64,000 nucleotides of DNA from Balneolaceae bacterium UBA7797. GTDB taxonomy: Bacteria > Bacteroidota > Rhodothermia > Balneolales > Balneolaceae. Under the pieces are notes generated by a model. It worked only from the letters and a program-made list of their open reading frames with translations, was not told where the DNA came from and made no database searches. Positions 1 through 8,370 of the stretch are shown piece by piece (positions within the stretch are counted from its first letter, which is position 1; every line of letters begins with the position of its first letter). The position numbers and the translations under genes were made by a program. Location of the stretch: assembly GCA_002480645.1 (NCBI GenBank), contig DLCN01000007.1, forward strand, positions 1 to 64,000, written 5' to 3'.

Positions 1-185
1 ACCGTACTGATTGCCTTGGCCAGTATACTGCTTTGCCTGAATTTATCGCGCGATGCTAACTGTGCAGGGGTATTGGGTTGGGTTACCTTAGCCGGTTTGG
101 AACGTACATATTGCCGCCCGCCAACGGAATAAAAGATCAGGTTTCCTATGGTTCCACGGTATAAAGGATCGGGTATGCGTGCCAT
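1..185 (-). CDS. DUF6266-like protein, N-terminal part (cut by window edge)
   Basis: This open frame starts at ATG 185-183 on the minus strand and runs off the window after 61 complete codons. The translation begins MARIPDPLYRGTIGNLIFYS and continues with a GGRQYVRSKP stretch and a basic, Gln-rich segment. The layout (short Gly-rich start, a GxxGNxxxY motif, a QYVRSKPAK block, then an N/Q-rich linker and a basic helix) matches my memory of the Bacteroidota DUF6266 family, whose function is unknown. A purine-rich stretch (AACAGTGAG) lies just upstream of the ATG. The family assignment is from memory and the C-terminus cannot be seen. Confidence 0.65.
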   Translation of the reverse strand, partial: MARIPDPLYRGTIGNLIFYSVGGRQYVRSKPAKVTQPNTPAQLASRDKFRQSSILAKAIST

Positions 186-329
186 ATCTCACTGTTATTT
201 ATTAAGGATATATCCGGTATAACTATATAGCAAGTATATATAGTATATATGGTTGCTATATAGTTGATAAAGAGCAATCCCCTTGTCGTACGGTACTTGA
301 CCTTAATCCTCTCCCACAATTTGTACTCG

Positions 330-374
330 TTCCGAAGGTCTACCTTCGGAATGCATTCCAGAAGCTCCGGCTTC
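330..374. repeat. Paired hairpins, family member also near 12079
   Basis: Positions 330-351 form a perfect inverted repeat, TTCCGAAGGT and ACCTTCGGAA with a 2-nt loop. GAAGC/GCTTC follows at 361-374. A related block with the same order, CTCGTTCC then AAGGT, ACCTTCGGAATG and an AAGCTC-type arm, occurs at 12074-12125. Shared flanking sequence outside the stems indicates a dispersed repeat rather than chance palindromes. Confidence 0.55.
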
Positions 375-385
375 AATTCCCCCTG

Positions 386-548
386 GTCATTCAAGTTTGT
401 AAATTGAATGAAGCAGTTAAGGTAGTCTCCGGACTTCCATTACCTACCAGATTAGTATATCAGGTGGATTTTCGGCCATTCGTACTTAATACACGATACA
501 AACCTGCTTGACTGACAATTTTAAGTCACAGACTTAAAACATCTTTGA
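386..548. repeat. Dispersed multi-hairpin repeat, copy A
   Basis: This block of roughly 160 bp aligns end to end with 18815-18981. Shared pieces in order are AAGTTTGTAA, an AGTCTCC-GACTTCCATTACCTACCA block, TCCGGCCATTCGTACTTAAT (one base different here), TACAAAC-TGCT, and the stem TTTTAAGTC-ACA-GACTTAAAA at 519-539. Each piece forms or borders a short hairpin. Copy A has more decayed stems than copy B. No coding capacity is apparent. Confidence 0.65.
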
Positions 549-639
549 GGATGATCCGGTGCATTGGAGGTATTCTTCTGCTGGGAATGTATGGGCTGAT
601 TCCGGTAAGCTATTTTAGGGAATAATTTTAAAAGGTTGT

Positions 640-685
640 GGAAGCTGGAGCTTCCGGACTGCATTCCTAAGCAGGAGCTTAGGAA
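640..685. repeat. Two adjacent perfect hairpins
   Basis: GGAAGCT-GG-AGCTTCC occupies 640-655. TTCCTAAGC-AGGA-GCTTAGGAA occupies 664-685. Neither is followed by a T-run on either strand, so they are not typical terminators. They belong to the class of short GGA/TCC-ended hairpins scattered through the intergenic DNA of this window. Confidence 0.5.
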
Positions 686-960
686 CGAGTTAAAATCCTG
701 CCATCCGGTTAATCGGTGTTTCTCCTCTTTCATGGCTCATTTACGGAATGCCCTTGAGAGACTCTGCCCCATTACATAGAATACCGGTTGAGGAAGTGCT
801 CCGGAACCAGATCAGATCATCCGGCCTTAGATTTGTGAAGGAATTGCAGAAATTCAGCACAGCGGATGAAAAGCAAAACATTCGTCCCTTCATGGGACAT
901 TTGATGTTTTGTCAGACGCGGGAATTTCTGCCCTGAAGAAATCATAGCCGGGAGTTTTTG

Positions 961-984
961 GTACTTTTGTCGGCACAAAAGTAC
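961..984. repeat. Perfect 10-bp hairpin GTACTTTTGT/ACAAAAGTAC
   Basis: The two perfect 10-bp arms are separated by CGGC. Palindromes of this ACTTTTGT/ACAAAAGT type recur in intergenic DNA of Bacteroidota, by general recollection. A smaller hairpin, GGAGCT/AGCTCC, follows at 1000-1017. Confidence 0.5.
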
Positions 985-1100
985 ATTGATCTAAAACCCG
1001 GAGCTGTAGTAAGCTCCTGTTATAACCATGATTCTGAATGTTAATTCCCGGGTACATTCTAATTCCTTCTCTTGCCGGCTGGACATTTCAACAGGGTTAT

Positions 1101-1160
1101 AATAATTATTTGCGCAACCAAATAATTGCACTATATTGCAATCAATTAGTTGCATATAAT
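1101..1160 (+). promoter_or_regulatory. Promoter and probable ArsR operator
   Basis: The 80 bases before the ArsR gene carry repeated TTGCA elements. They include a perfect inverted repeat ATTGCA (1125-1130) / TGCAAT (1137-1142), a TTGCGCAA palindrome nearby (1110-1117), and a GTTGCA half-site at 1150. A TATAAT -10-like box lies at 1155-1160. ArsR-family repressors typically bind A/T-rich inverted repeats over their own promoter, so autoregulation is inferred. Confidence 0.5.
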
Positions 1161-1180
1161 TTCAACCCAATTCCGGTATT

Positions 1181-1513
1181 GTGAAAACCCGACGAGATGT
1201 TTTTCAGGCGATTGCCGATCCGACACGACGTGCTATTATTTCGCTTATTGCTTTACAAGCCATGACACCAAATGCCCTGGCTGAACATTTTGACTCCAGC
1301 CGGCAAGCCGTTTCAAAGCACTTACAGATCTTAACCGAGTGCGACTTGGTTAAACAGAACCAACAAGGAAGAGAGATCTACTATCAACTGGAAGTAGAAA
1401 AAATGAAGCAAATTGATGACTGGCTTGCTCAATTCCGAAAGATATGGGAAACCCGGTTCAACCAACTTGACGATGTATTATCAACACAAAAGAAGCTGAA
1501 AAATGAACAATAA
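1181..1513 (+). CDS. ArsR-family winged-helix transcriptional regulator
   Basis: This 110-aa protein has the compact ArsR fold. The start ADPTRRAIISLI is the typical first helix of the family. ALAEHFDSSRQAVSKHLQIL (about residues 33-52) is the recognition helix-turn-helix, and GREIYYQL is the wing. No metal-binding CxC motif is visible, so it is not a classical arsenic/cadmium sensor. It belongs to the metal-independent ArsR group usually paired with SRPBCC proteins. The start is GTG at 1181. The gene overlaps the next one by 11 bases, indicating translational coupling. Repetitive TTGCA motifs upstream are its likely operator. It probably represses the two-gene operon until an unknown signal arrives. 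Confidence 0.88.
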   Translation: MKTRRDVFQAIADPTRRAIISLIALQAMTPNALAEHFDSSRQAVSKHLQILTECDLVKQNQQGREIYYQLEVEKMKQIDDWLAQFRKIWETRFNQLDDVLSTQKKLKNEQ

Positions 1514-2021
1514 CCAATCATTCGACTTTTCGGTCGATAAAGAAAAAAACACGATCGTTATAAAACGAGTATTTGATGCGGATCGCAAATTAGTCTGGCA
1601 GGCCTGGACAACCGCAGAACTCTTAGACCAGTGGTGGGGGCCTGCACCTTGTACAGCAAAAACCAAATCATTGGAATTTGTTGAAGGCGGTCACTGGCTG
1701 TATTGCATGATCGTTCCCCCTTCTATTACCGATGACCAAACCGAGCAGAGACACTGGGGTAAACAGGAATTTGAAAAAATTGTACCTCACACTTTCTTTT
1801 CAGGTACAGATGTCTTTTGTGATGAGCATGGAAACGCTGATCCAAATCTTCCAAAAGGGAAATTCAGGAATGAATTCAGTGATGAACCGGACGGCAAAAC
1901 AATAGTAACAATGATATCGAACCATGATAGCTTAGATGAAATTGAACAAATAATTGCTATGGGATTTAAAGAGGGTATCAAGGTTTGCTTAGATCAGCTT
2001 GAAATACTATTAGCGAAATGA
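1503..2021 (+). CDS. SRPBCC / AHSA1-like START-domain protein
   Basis: This 172-aa protein begins with the AHSA1-type signature: IVIKRVFDADRKLVWQAWTT (about residues 16-35), then ELLDQWWGP. Its C-terminal half (TIVTMISNHDSLDEIEQIIAMGFKEG) is the usual closing helix of this helix-grip fold. Such proteins bind small hydrophobic ligands or clients, and exact roles are mostly unknown. The start overlaps the ArsR gene by 11 bases, so both are made from one mRNA. ArsR plus SRPBCC is a recurrent operon in Bacteroidota and Actinobacteria. No catalytic residues can be assigned. Confidence 0.85.
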   Translation: MNNNQSFDFSVDKEKNTIVIKRVFDADRKLVWQAWTTAELLDQWWGPAPCTAKTKSLEFVEGGHWLYCMIVPPSITDDQTEQRHWGKQEFEKIVPHTFFSGTDVFCDEHGNADPNLPKGKFRNEFSDEPDGKTIVTMISNHDSLDEIEQIIAMGFKEGIKVCLDQLEILLAK

Positions 2022-2285
2022 ACCTATAAAAGAGATCATACCGATGGAGCAGAGCTCCTGTTCCCGGGTTCCGCAGCAGAGCTACGGAACCAGCTATTTC
2101 GACCGACCACTTACCGATGTAAGAATCATAACCATGAAAGTGGATAATTTAAAAGCCATTCCCCTCATTCCTTAACCCACAATCCAGCACGAGCGTCCGC
2201 TTGTGTTGTAATATCAAAGGTCCAGGCGGACGCTTTAAGCAGTAATGCCCGGGTTCCGAAGCAGCGCTAAAGAAACAGATTTGAT
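2022..2285. repeat. Intergenic hairpin cluster
   Basis: Three inverted repeats are visible: GGAGC-AGA-GCTCC at 2046-2058; GGTTCCGCAGC with GCTACGGAACC at 2067-2091 (one mismatch); and AGCGTCCGCTTG (2192-2203) with CAGGCGGACGCT (2223-2234). None has a T-run. They lie between convergent genes and resemble the hairpins of 186-1100. Confidence 0.5.
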
Positions 2286-4151
2286 TTAATGCACCTCATC
2301 CAAAAATCCTTTGATCAGATCTTTCGGGTGACTGCTGGGAACCACCGGAAAATCGAACCACTCGGTTACGTCTTTGTCAAATCCGGTTCGGTTTAAATAA
2401 TGATGTAGGGCGGTATTCAATCCCTGAGTGTAGGCCTGATGATCGGTTCCTTCCGGGTCTTCATGCCAGAGGTCGTTTTGGGCAAAACCATGAAATTCCG
2501 GTCCGGTGATCTGTATGCCAAATGCCTCAGGATTCTTCCCGATCGGACTGTGTACCGTGGTCGTGAACAGATGCCAGAATGCTGACTGAATACAATTCTG
2601 CTCGAATAACTGCCGGACCACTTCCAGCGAATCAATGGTTTCCTGCTGAGTTTCTGTCGGGAAACCATACATCAGATAGGCATGTACCATGATGTTGTTT
2701 TGGGAGAAATGATGCGTAACCCGGCTCACCTGTGCAATATCCACTCCCTTTTTCATTTTGGCAAGCAAACGGTCGGAGGCTACTTCCAGTCCGCCGGTAA
2801 CGGCAATGCATCCCGCTTTCGCCATCAGTTCGCATAATTCCGCATTAAAGGTCTTTTCGAAACGGATGTTTGTCCACCAGGTGATCTCTACCTCCCTTTC
2901 GATAAGGGCTTTGGACAGTGCCTTCAGCATTTTCGGAGGGGCGGCTTCATCCACAAAATGAAATCCGGTGATGCCGGTATCGGCCATGATCTTTTCGATC
3001 TTATCCACCAGCCGGTCCGCCGTGGTATTCTGATAATTGCCGATGTAATCGAGGCTTACGTCACAAAACGAACACTGACTCCAGTAACAGCCGTGCGAAA
3101 TGGTGAGCTTATTCCAGCGTTTGTCGGTCCACATGCGGTGCATGGGATTCACCACATCCAGAAACGACGTGTATTTCTCAAAAGGCAACCCGCTATAATC
3201 CGGCGCCGGCAGATCTTTATGATGATGGATGGTGTTCGGCAGCTTGTTCTTGTACACCACTTCCCCGTTTTCTAACACAAATGTTCGCTCCAACTCATCC
3301 TCACCCACTTTGTCCTGCAGGTGATGAATGATATTCAACAACGGACCTTCGCCGTCATCCAGCGTGATAAAATCCACAATTTCGAAAATACGTGGATCCT
3401 GCAGACTTCGTAATTCCGTATTACAATAACCGCCTCCAAACGCCACTTTGATATCGGGAAAGAACTGTTTGATGAATTGTGCGCAACGTAATGCCGCAAA
3501 CAAATTTCCGGGAAACGGTATGGTAAATCCTATGAGTTTGGGCTCATATTTGCTGATCTGAACTTCGAGCAGATTCATCATTTCGTCTTCGATCAACGTA
3601 GGCTGATATCTTAGAAATTCATCCAGCTGATCGAAGCTGCTTGCCGAACTCCCTATCTGCTCCGCATATTTGGTGAAGGCAAAGAATTCATCCACATTCG
3701 CCTGAATGAAATCCCCGATCTCTTCGATAAATAACGTGGAATAATGCTTCGCTTTGTCGATGATGCCTTCTTCCCCTTCTGCCCACAGGATCTCCGGATT
3801 CACCTTTATCAGGCGGTGACCTTCGGGAAGGAATCCCGGCTCAAGGATCACCTTTGCAGATCCAATATCCTGCTTTTGTAGAAAACCGATCACCGTATCA
3901 ACCCGGGAAAGGTAGTGCTCTTTATTATCGCTTATATCCGGGAAATGGTCATTCCCCAGTTCTCCGGCTTCCTCAAAGATCAGAGGCAAAAAATCAGAAG
4001 TAAAGATGGCTGTAAATAACTCAATGCTCAGATCACATTGAGCAACCGATACTCCCTGCTCCTCCAAAAATCCTTTTAAATAAGCTGTTGCCGGATAGGC
4101 GGTATTCAGCTGGGTAAAAGGTGGGGTAACTAACAGTAGATCGGTGTGCAT
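2286..4151 (-). CDS. B12-binding-type radical SAM protein
   Basis: This 621-aa protein has an N-terminal region resembling a cobalamin-binding Rossmann fold (LLLVTPPF at the start; PKLIGFTIPFPGNLFAALRC and VAFGGGYCN in the middle). The radical SAM core follows. Its cluster-binding cysteines are Cys355, Cys360 and Cys363 in GCYWSQCSFCD. The spacing is CX4CX2C rather than the usual CX3CX2C, a variant known from B12 radical SAM relatives. A GGLEVASDRLLAKMKKG segment matches the later SAM-binding region. The substrate is unknown. There is no recognisable RiPP precursor or biosynthetic partner beside it; neighbours are unrelated and divergent. The very acidic C-terminus is not diagnostic. Confidence 0.85.
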   Translation of the reverse strand: MHTDLLLVTPPFTQLNTAYPATAYLKGFLEEQGVSVAQCDLSIELFTAIFTSDFLPLIFEEAGELGNDHFPDISDNKEHYLSRVDTVIGFLQKQDIGSAKVILEPGFLPEGHRLIKVNPEILWAEGEEGIIDKAKHYSTLFIEEIGDFIQANVDEFFAFTKYAEQIGSSASSFDQLDEFLRYQPTLIEDEMMNLLEVQISKYEPKLIGFTIPFPGNLFAALRCAQFIKQFFPDIKVAFGGGYCNTELRSLQDPRIFEIVDFITLDDGEGPLLNIIHHLQDKVGEDELERTFVLENGEVVYKNKLPNTIHHHKDLPAPDYSGLPFEKYTSFLDVVNPMHRMWTDKRWNKLTISHGCYWSQCSFCDVSLDYIGNYQNTTADRLVDKIEKIMADTGITGFHFVDEAAPPKMLKALSKALIEREVEITWWTNIRFEKTFNAELCELMAKAGCIAVTGGLEVASDRLLAKMKKGVDIAQVSRVTHHFSQNNIMVHAYLMYGFPTETQQETIDSLEVVRQLFEQNCIQSAFWHLFTTTVHSPIGKNPEAFGIQITGPEFHGFAQNDLWHEDPEGTDHQAYTQGLNTALHHYLNRTGFDKDVTEWFDFPVVPSSHPKDLIKGFLDEVH

Positions 4152-4321
4152 GAATTCTTTTGTGATCGCTTTCGAAAAATATCTTCTGAAAAATAACCTT
4201 TAATCCAACGAAATCCTGAGGATTAATCGCTCCGGAATAGCAGTCATGTTTTTGATACAGCATAAATAAGTGTCCCCTTACCCATTAATACAATTTAATA
4301 TTGACTTATGCTCTAATACCT

Positions 4322-4351
4322 TTTGATTGGTAAAAAAATAAGATACATTTG
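4322..4351 (+). promoter_or_regulatory. Bacteroidota-type promoter (TTTG / TAnnTTTG)
   Basis: TTTG at 4322-4325 and TACATTTG at 4344-4351 are 18 nt apart, close to the -33/-7 consensus of Bacteroidota sigma factors. They lie about 60 bases before the lipoprotein gene at 4411. Confidence 0.5.
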
Positions 4352-4410
4352 ATTCGCTTTGGGGAAAGCACTGCAAATCAATTACTTATAATCCAGTAAA
4401 CGTTGGTATC

Positions 4411-5388
4411 ATGACCAAAATCAAACACTTAGCACTAGTATTGATGTGCGTCGGGGTTAGCTCTGTATTTATGAGCTGTTCGGACGGCATATCTTCAGAT
4501 ATAGATGAAATTGCTTCAATGAGCGATTCTGAACTTATTTCAGATGCAGATCTGAAATTAAAAGGACGGGGTAACAAACACTCCGATCATCATGGTCACC
4601 ATTCTGATGATGATCATTGTGATGATGAATCTCATGATCACGATGGTGATGGAGACTGCGACGAAGACAGCGACTCGCATTATAAATCAGATGACGATGA
4701 TGATTCTGATTCCGGTTCTCAAACTGTAGGGTATAATACCGGAACAGGAACCTTAGACCGGGCCACCATTCCGGGCGCTACTAATATTTACAGCGTTCTC
4801 ACGTATTCGTTGTGGGCAGGTCAGTCCAGCTATGCCGGACTTTTAGTAGCCGGAAATGATGATGATAATATCATTCTTGCGATCGATACAGATGAATCTG
4901 CCGATATTGGTGATCTACATGTGTATATCTGGAATGATGAAAGCGAGATTCCATCCAGCCGGCCTGCACCGGGACAGGCTCCGTATAAGGCAGAAGGCAT
5001 CAATGCTGATACCTATGCCATGAATATTCCTGTAAGTTCACTTACCTGTGGGCAAACTTACTACATCTCAGCACACCTTGCATTGATCGACAATGCTACT
5101 GATGAGACCCCCGATGATACAGGTACTGGCACCGGAGTGGATGACACCCGTAACAAAAATCGAGGTGGAAAGAGCCACAGAGGCAGTGACAGAGATAAAG
5201 GCCGTAAAGGTCATGACCACGGAGACGACGATGACTGTGGTGATGATGGTGATGATGAATTCACCGAAGAAGTAACTCCTAACGGAAACGAAACCGCCTA
5301 TGCCGGTAGCGACAGCTTTACCAACGCAGCCGGAGCATGGTGGGGATACTTTGAGTACACCGTAACCTGTGCAAATAATCAGTTTTGA
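4411..5388 (+). CDS. Asp/His-rich secreted lipoprotein, unknown function
   Basis: This 325-aa protein has a signal peptide ending in a lipobox (FMSC, Cys23), so it should be an exported lipoprotein. Two low-complexity stretches stand out. Residues about 56-100 are rich in His and Asp (HSDHHGHHSDDDHCDDE and more). Residues about 245-285 go from basic (RNKNRGGKSHRG) to acidic with HDHGDDDDCGDDGDDE. Between them lies an ordered domain with SVLTYSLWAGQ and LHVYIWND, followed by SLTCGQTYYISAHLAL. The C-terminus WGYFEYTVTC carries a further Cys. Divalent metal or calcium binding is a reasonable inference from composition only. A promoter-like element precedes it and an intrinsic terminator follows, so it is probably monocistronic. 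Confidence 0.7.
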   Translation: MTKIKHLALVLMCVGVSSVFMSCSDGISSDIDEIASMSDSELISDADLKLKGRGNKHSDHHGHHSDDDHCDDESHDHDGDGDCDEDSDSHYKSDDDDDSDSGSQTVGYNTGTGTLDRATIPGATNIYSVLTYSLWAGQSSYAGLLVAGNDDDNIILAIDTDESADIGDLHVYIWNDESEIPSSRPAPGQAPYKAEGINADTYAMNIPVSSLTCGQTYYISAHLALIDNATDETPDDTGTGTGVDDTRNKNRGGKSHRGSDRDKGRKGHDHGDDDDCGDDGDDEFTEEVTPNGNETAYAGSDSFTNAAGAWWGYFEYTVTCANNQF

Positions 5389-5414
5389 TCTGAATCGATC
5401 ATAACAGATCACTT

Positions 5415-5445
5415 AAGGGATATCCAACCGGGTATCCCTTTTTTT
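5415..5445 (+). terminator. Intrinsic terminator
   Basis: AAGGGATA (5415-5422) pairs with TATCCCTT (5433-5440) and is followed by a run of T to 5445. It ends the lipoprotein transcript. Its position argues against the upstream ATG-like start 5447 for the next gene. Confidence 0.8.
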
Positions 5446-5494
5446 ATTGGGGAAAATTGAAGTAATTGCTGTCAACTATGTAACCCCCTGCACT

Positions 5495-6052
5495 ATGCGC
5501 ACAAACTACCTGAACAGTGTAACCAAAGAATTCCGGTATTATAAAGGACTCGCCGAAAAGGCCATGGATCAGCTCAATGAGCAGGATCTTTTCTGGCAGT
5601 ACAATGAGGAATCGAACTCCATCGCTGTAATTGTAAATCATCTTCGGGGAAATATGCTCTCCCGATGGACCGATTTTTTAACCAGCGACGGCGAAAAGGA
5701 ATGGCGGCAACGTGATGCAGAATTTGAGGATATCATTGACACTCCCGATGAGCTTTACCGGAGATGGGAAGAAGGCTGGCAGTGTTTGTTTGATGCGCTC
5801 GCAATGGTGAATGAAGATAATTTTGAACAGAAGATCTATATCCGTAATCAGGAGCATACCATCATTGAAGCCGTGAACCGTCAGCTTGCCCATTACGCCA
5901 ATCATGTGGGGCAGATCGTTTACATCGCCCGGATGATCAAAGGAAAGGACTGGAAAAGCCTCACTGTTCCGAAAGGCGGATCTAAGGCATTTAATGAGAG
6001 TAAATTTGCTAAAGGCAAACACTCCGGACACTTTTCGGATGATCTGAAATAG
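5495..6052 (+). CDS. DinB-superfamily protein (DUF1572-like)
   Basis: This is a protein of about 185 aa when started at ATG 5495 (MRTNYLNSVTKEFRYYKGLA). An in-frame start at 5447 lies directly on the terminator T-run and adds a poorly conserved leader, so I reject it. The four-helix DinB-like pattern is visible: SIAVIVNHLRGNMLSRWTDF carries the first metal-ligand His, and LAHYANHVGQIVYIARMIKG carries the closing HxxxH. This matches DUF1572 proteins, predicted metal-dependent enzymes possibly of thiol-transferase type. The substrate is unknown. It appears to be a single gene with no operon partner. Confidence 0.85.
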   Translation: MRTNYLNSVTKEFRYYKGLAEKAMDQLNEQDLFWQYNEESNSIAVIVNHLRGNMLSRWTDFLTSDGEKEWRQRDAEFEDIIDTPDELYRRWEEGWQCLFDALAMVNEDNFEQKIYIRNQEHTIIEAVNRQLAHYANHVGQIVYIARMIKGKDWKSLTVPKGGSKAFNESKFAKGKHSGHFSDDLK

Positions 6053-6370
6053 GTCAGATAACAGGCTTTCAGTCTGAGGATAATTCTTCCGGACTTGCCC
6101 GGGTCTCGCTTGAGTCTTCTTTAGATCAAGCTTTACTGAACAAGTTATCAATTCTTCCCGGTTCAGCACCGGACAGATCAAAGACATGACCAATCCTCTC
6201 ATTTTCTTCTGATCGGTTCTTTTTTAGTGAGAATGCCTGTTCACCGGTTTTGAAATTAAAACTGATTTCAACACATTCCGCAAACAGTTGGAGCACAATA
6301 CGCACAGCCCCATAATCTTATGGGTTTTACGAAGTGCACGTAGTTTTATAAATCACCCGGGAGATCCATT
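6053..6370. other. Intergenic region, little content
   Basis: I see no gene in these 318 bases. A small inverted repeat CCCATAA-TC-TTATGGG lies at 6308-6323, followed by TTTTA. It is about 45 bases before the prpE start and could be a weak terminator or 5' structure. No clear promoter was found. Confidence 0.4.
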
Positions 6371-8278
6371 ATGGCACAGGAAGAATATACCCACATCTTT
6401 AACCGGTCGGTGAACGACCCCGAGAATTTCTGGCTGGAACAGGCCGCTAATATCAAATGGTTTCAGCGGCCCGTGCAGGCGTTGAGTAAAGATGAGGATG
6501 GATTCTATCGCTGGTTCAAAGGCGGAAAACTCAATACTTCCTACCTCGCCCTGGATGCTCATATCGAAGAGGGTCGCGGGGATCAGGTGGCTCTGATCTA
6601 TGATTCGCCGGTAACTCAAAGCACAAAGAAATTTACCTATAATGAACTACGGGATCAGGTAAGCCGACTGGCCGGTGGCATGAAACGGCTGGGAGTGGAA
6701 AAGGGTGATACCGTGATCATTTACATGCCGATGATCCCACAGGCGGTTGTTTCTATGCTGGCCTGCGCCCGGCTCGGAGCTGTTCATTCAGTTGTATTCG
6801 GTGGATTCGCTCCGCATGAGCTGGCTATCCGGATTGATGATGCCAAACCCAAAGCGATCATCACAGCCACATCAGGTATAGAATTTGACCGCATCCTGCC
6901 CTACAAACCCATGGTTGATGAAGCCGTTCAGCTGGCAGAACATAAGCCGGAACATGTGATCGTATATAACCGGCGTTTGGGAGCGATCAGACCGGATGCA
7001 GAAAATGATATTGATTACGCCACGCTGATGAAGATCGCGGAACCAACCCGGTGCACCGAGGTGGATGCCACCGATCCGCTCTACATTCTGTACACTTCCG
7101 GTACCACCGGGAAGCCAAAAGGGATCATCCGCGACAATGGTGGTCATGCCGTTGCCATGCATTTCAGTATGAAATACGTTTATGGTATTCATCCCAGAGA
7201 AGTATTCTGGGCGGCTAGTGATGTCGGCTGGGTAGTAGGTCACAGCTATATCGTGTATGCTCCACTCATTTATGGCTGCCCGACCGTATTATTTGAAGGC
7301 AAACCGGTAAAGACTCCCGATGCTTCAACGTTCTGGCGGGTGATCAGCGACCATGATGTTCGGGTGATGTTCACCGCTCCTACAGCCATCAGAGCGATCA
7401 AGAAAGAAGATCCGAATGGGGAATTCATTAAGCAGTTCAACATGGACGGTCTTAAATACCTGTTCCTTGCCGGAGAACGCTGTGATGTTTCCACGCTGGA
7501 ATGGGCCAAAGAACATCTGAACGTTCCGGTGATCGATCACTGGTGGCAAACGGAATCCGGCTGGCCGATCGTAGCAAATATGATGGGCTTAGAGCAACAT
7601 TTTGATATTAAGCCGGGATCAGCAACAAAACCGGTGAGCGGCTACAATGTTCAGGTATTACGTCAGGACGGTTCCCGGTGCGATCCCAACGAAGAAGGCT
7701 ACGTGGCCATTAAGCTCCCGCTGCCTCCCGGTACTTTGCCAAATCTCTGGGGTGATACCGAAAGGTTCTATCACGGTTATCTCAAAACCTTCGACGGATA
7801 TTATTTCTCCGGGGATGGCGGATATATTGATGAAGACGGCTATGTGTTCATCACCGGTCGGGTGGATGATATCATCAATGTGGCCGGACACCGATTATCC
7901 ACCGCCGAAATGGAAGAAGTGGTGGACAAGCATCCGGATGTGGCCGAATGTTGTGTGGTGGGCATTGAAGATGATCTGAAAGGTCAGATCCCGCTTGCCC
8001 TCACGGTGTTAAAAGCCGGATCAGAAGTTGAACACTTTCAGTTGCAGACAGAGATCGTGAATGATGTGAGAAAAGAAATTGGTCCGGTAGCCTCACTAAA
8101 ACGGGTGTTGGTGGCCAAAAGGTTGCCGAAGACACGCTCCGGAAAGATCCTGCGAAAGATCATCCGGGCCATTGCCGATGGGAAGGAATACAAGATGCCT
8201 TCTACCATTGATGATCCTGAGATCCTGAACGAGATCAAGGAACTGTTTGAGGAAGAAAAGATCGGTTCGTTCTCCTGA
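6371..8278 (+). CDS. prpE: Propionyl-CoA synthetase (short-chain acyl-CoA ligase)
   Basis: This 635-aa enzyme of the ANL superfamily adenylates a short fatty acid and transfers it to CoA. The P-loop-like A3 motif YTSGTTGKPKG lies near residue 240. The WWQTESGWPI block follows, then GDGGYIDEDGYVFITGR, and the hinge VDDIINVAGHRLSTAE. The catalytic lysine motif is PKTRSGKILR, the site usually controlled by acetylation. ESGW in place of the ETGG typical of acetyl-CoA synthetase points to the PrpE/ACSS3 branch. The length is normal. It stands alone, without methylcitrate or methylmalonyl genes beside it. Acetate or butyrate as substrate cannot be excluded. Confidence 0.88.
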   Translation: MAQEEYTHIFNRSVNDPENFWLEQAANIKWFQRPVQALSKDEDGFYRWFKGGKLNTSYLALDAHIEEGRGDQVALIYDSPVTQSTKKFTYNELRDQVSRLAGGMKRLGVEKGDTVIIYMPMIPQAVVSMLACARLGAVHSVVFGGFAPHELAIRIDDAKPKAIITATSGIEFDRILPYKPMVDEAVQLAEHKPEHVIVYNRRLGAIRPDAENDIDYATLMKIAEPTRCTEVDATDPLYILYTSGTTGKPKGIIRDNGGHAVAMHFSMKYVYGIHPREVFWAASDVGWVVGHSYIVYAPLIYGCPTVLFEGKPVKTPDASTFWRVISDHDVRVMFTAPTAIRAIKKEDPNGEFIKQFNMDGLKYLFLAGERCDVSTLEWAKEHLNVPVIDHWWQTESGWPIVANMMGLEQHFDIKPGSATKPVSGYNVQVLRQDGSRCDPNEEGYVAIKLPLPPGTLPNLWGDTERFYHGYLKTFDGYYFSGDGGYIDEDGYVFITGRVDDIINVAGHRLSTAEMEEVVDKHPDVAECCVVGIEDDLKGQIPLALTVLKAGSEVEHFQLQTEIVNDVRKEIGPVASLKRVLVAKRLPKTRSGKILRKIIRAIADGKEYKMPSTIDDPEILNEIKELFEEEKIGSFS

Positions 8279-8370
8279 GTTTCGCAGCATTCCGATAATT
8301 ACGATCATATTTTATATTTGGTCTGAACGGGTTATGTTCACCTTAACCTGTTTAACCGATTCCGCAACCT

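Larger units (their letters stand above)
186..1100. other. Long hairpin-rich intergenic region
   Basis: No convincing gene is present here. Short open frames at 521-733 (minus) and 748-936 (plus) lack family resemblance and run across hairpins. The region is dense in short inverted repeats: 330-351, 361-374, 519-539, 640-655, 664-685, 961-984 and 1000-1017. An A/T-rich block of TATATA-type sequence at about 205-265 sits upstream of the DUF6266-like gene and may contain its promoter. Confidence 0.6.

Noticed and set aside
521..936. Open frames at 521-733 (minus) and 748-936 (plus)
   Set aside because: They run across hairpins, show no family resemblance and no start signals.
5447..5494. Longer start for the DinB-like gene
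   Set aside because: It begins on the T-run of the preceding terminator. ATG 5495 gives the family's normal start.
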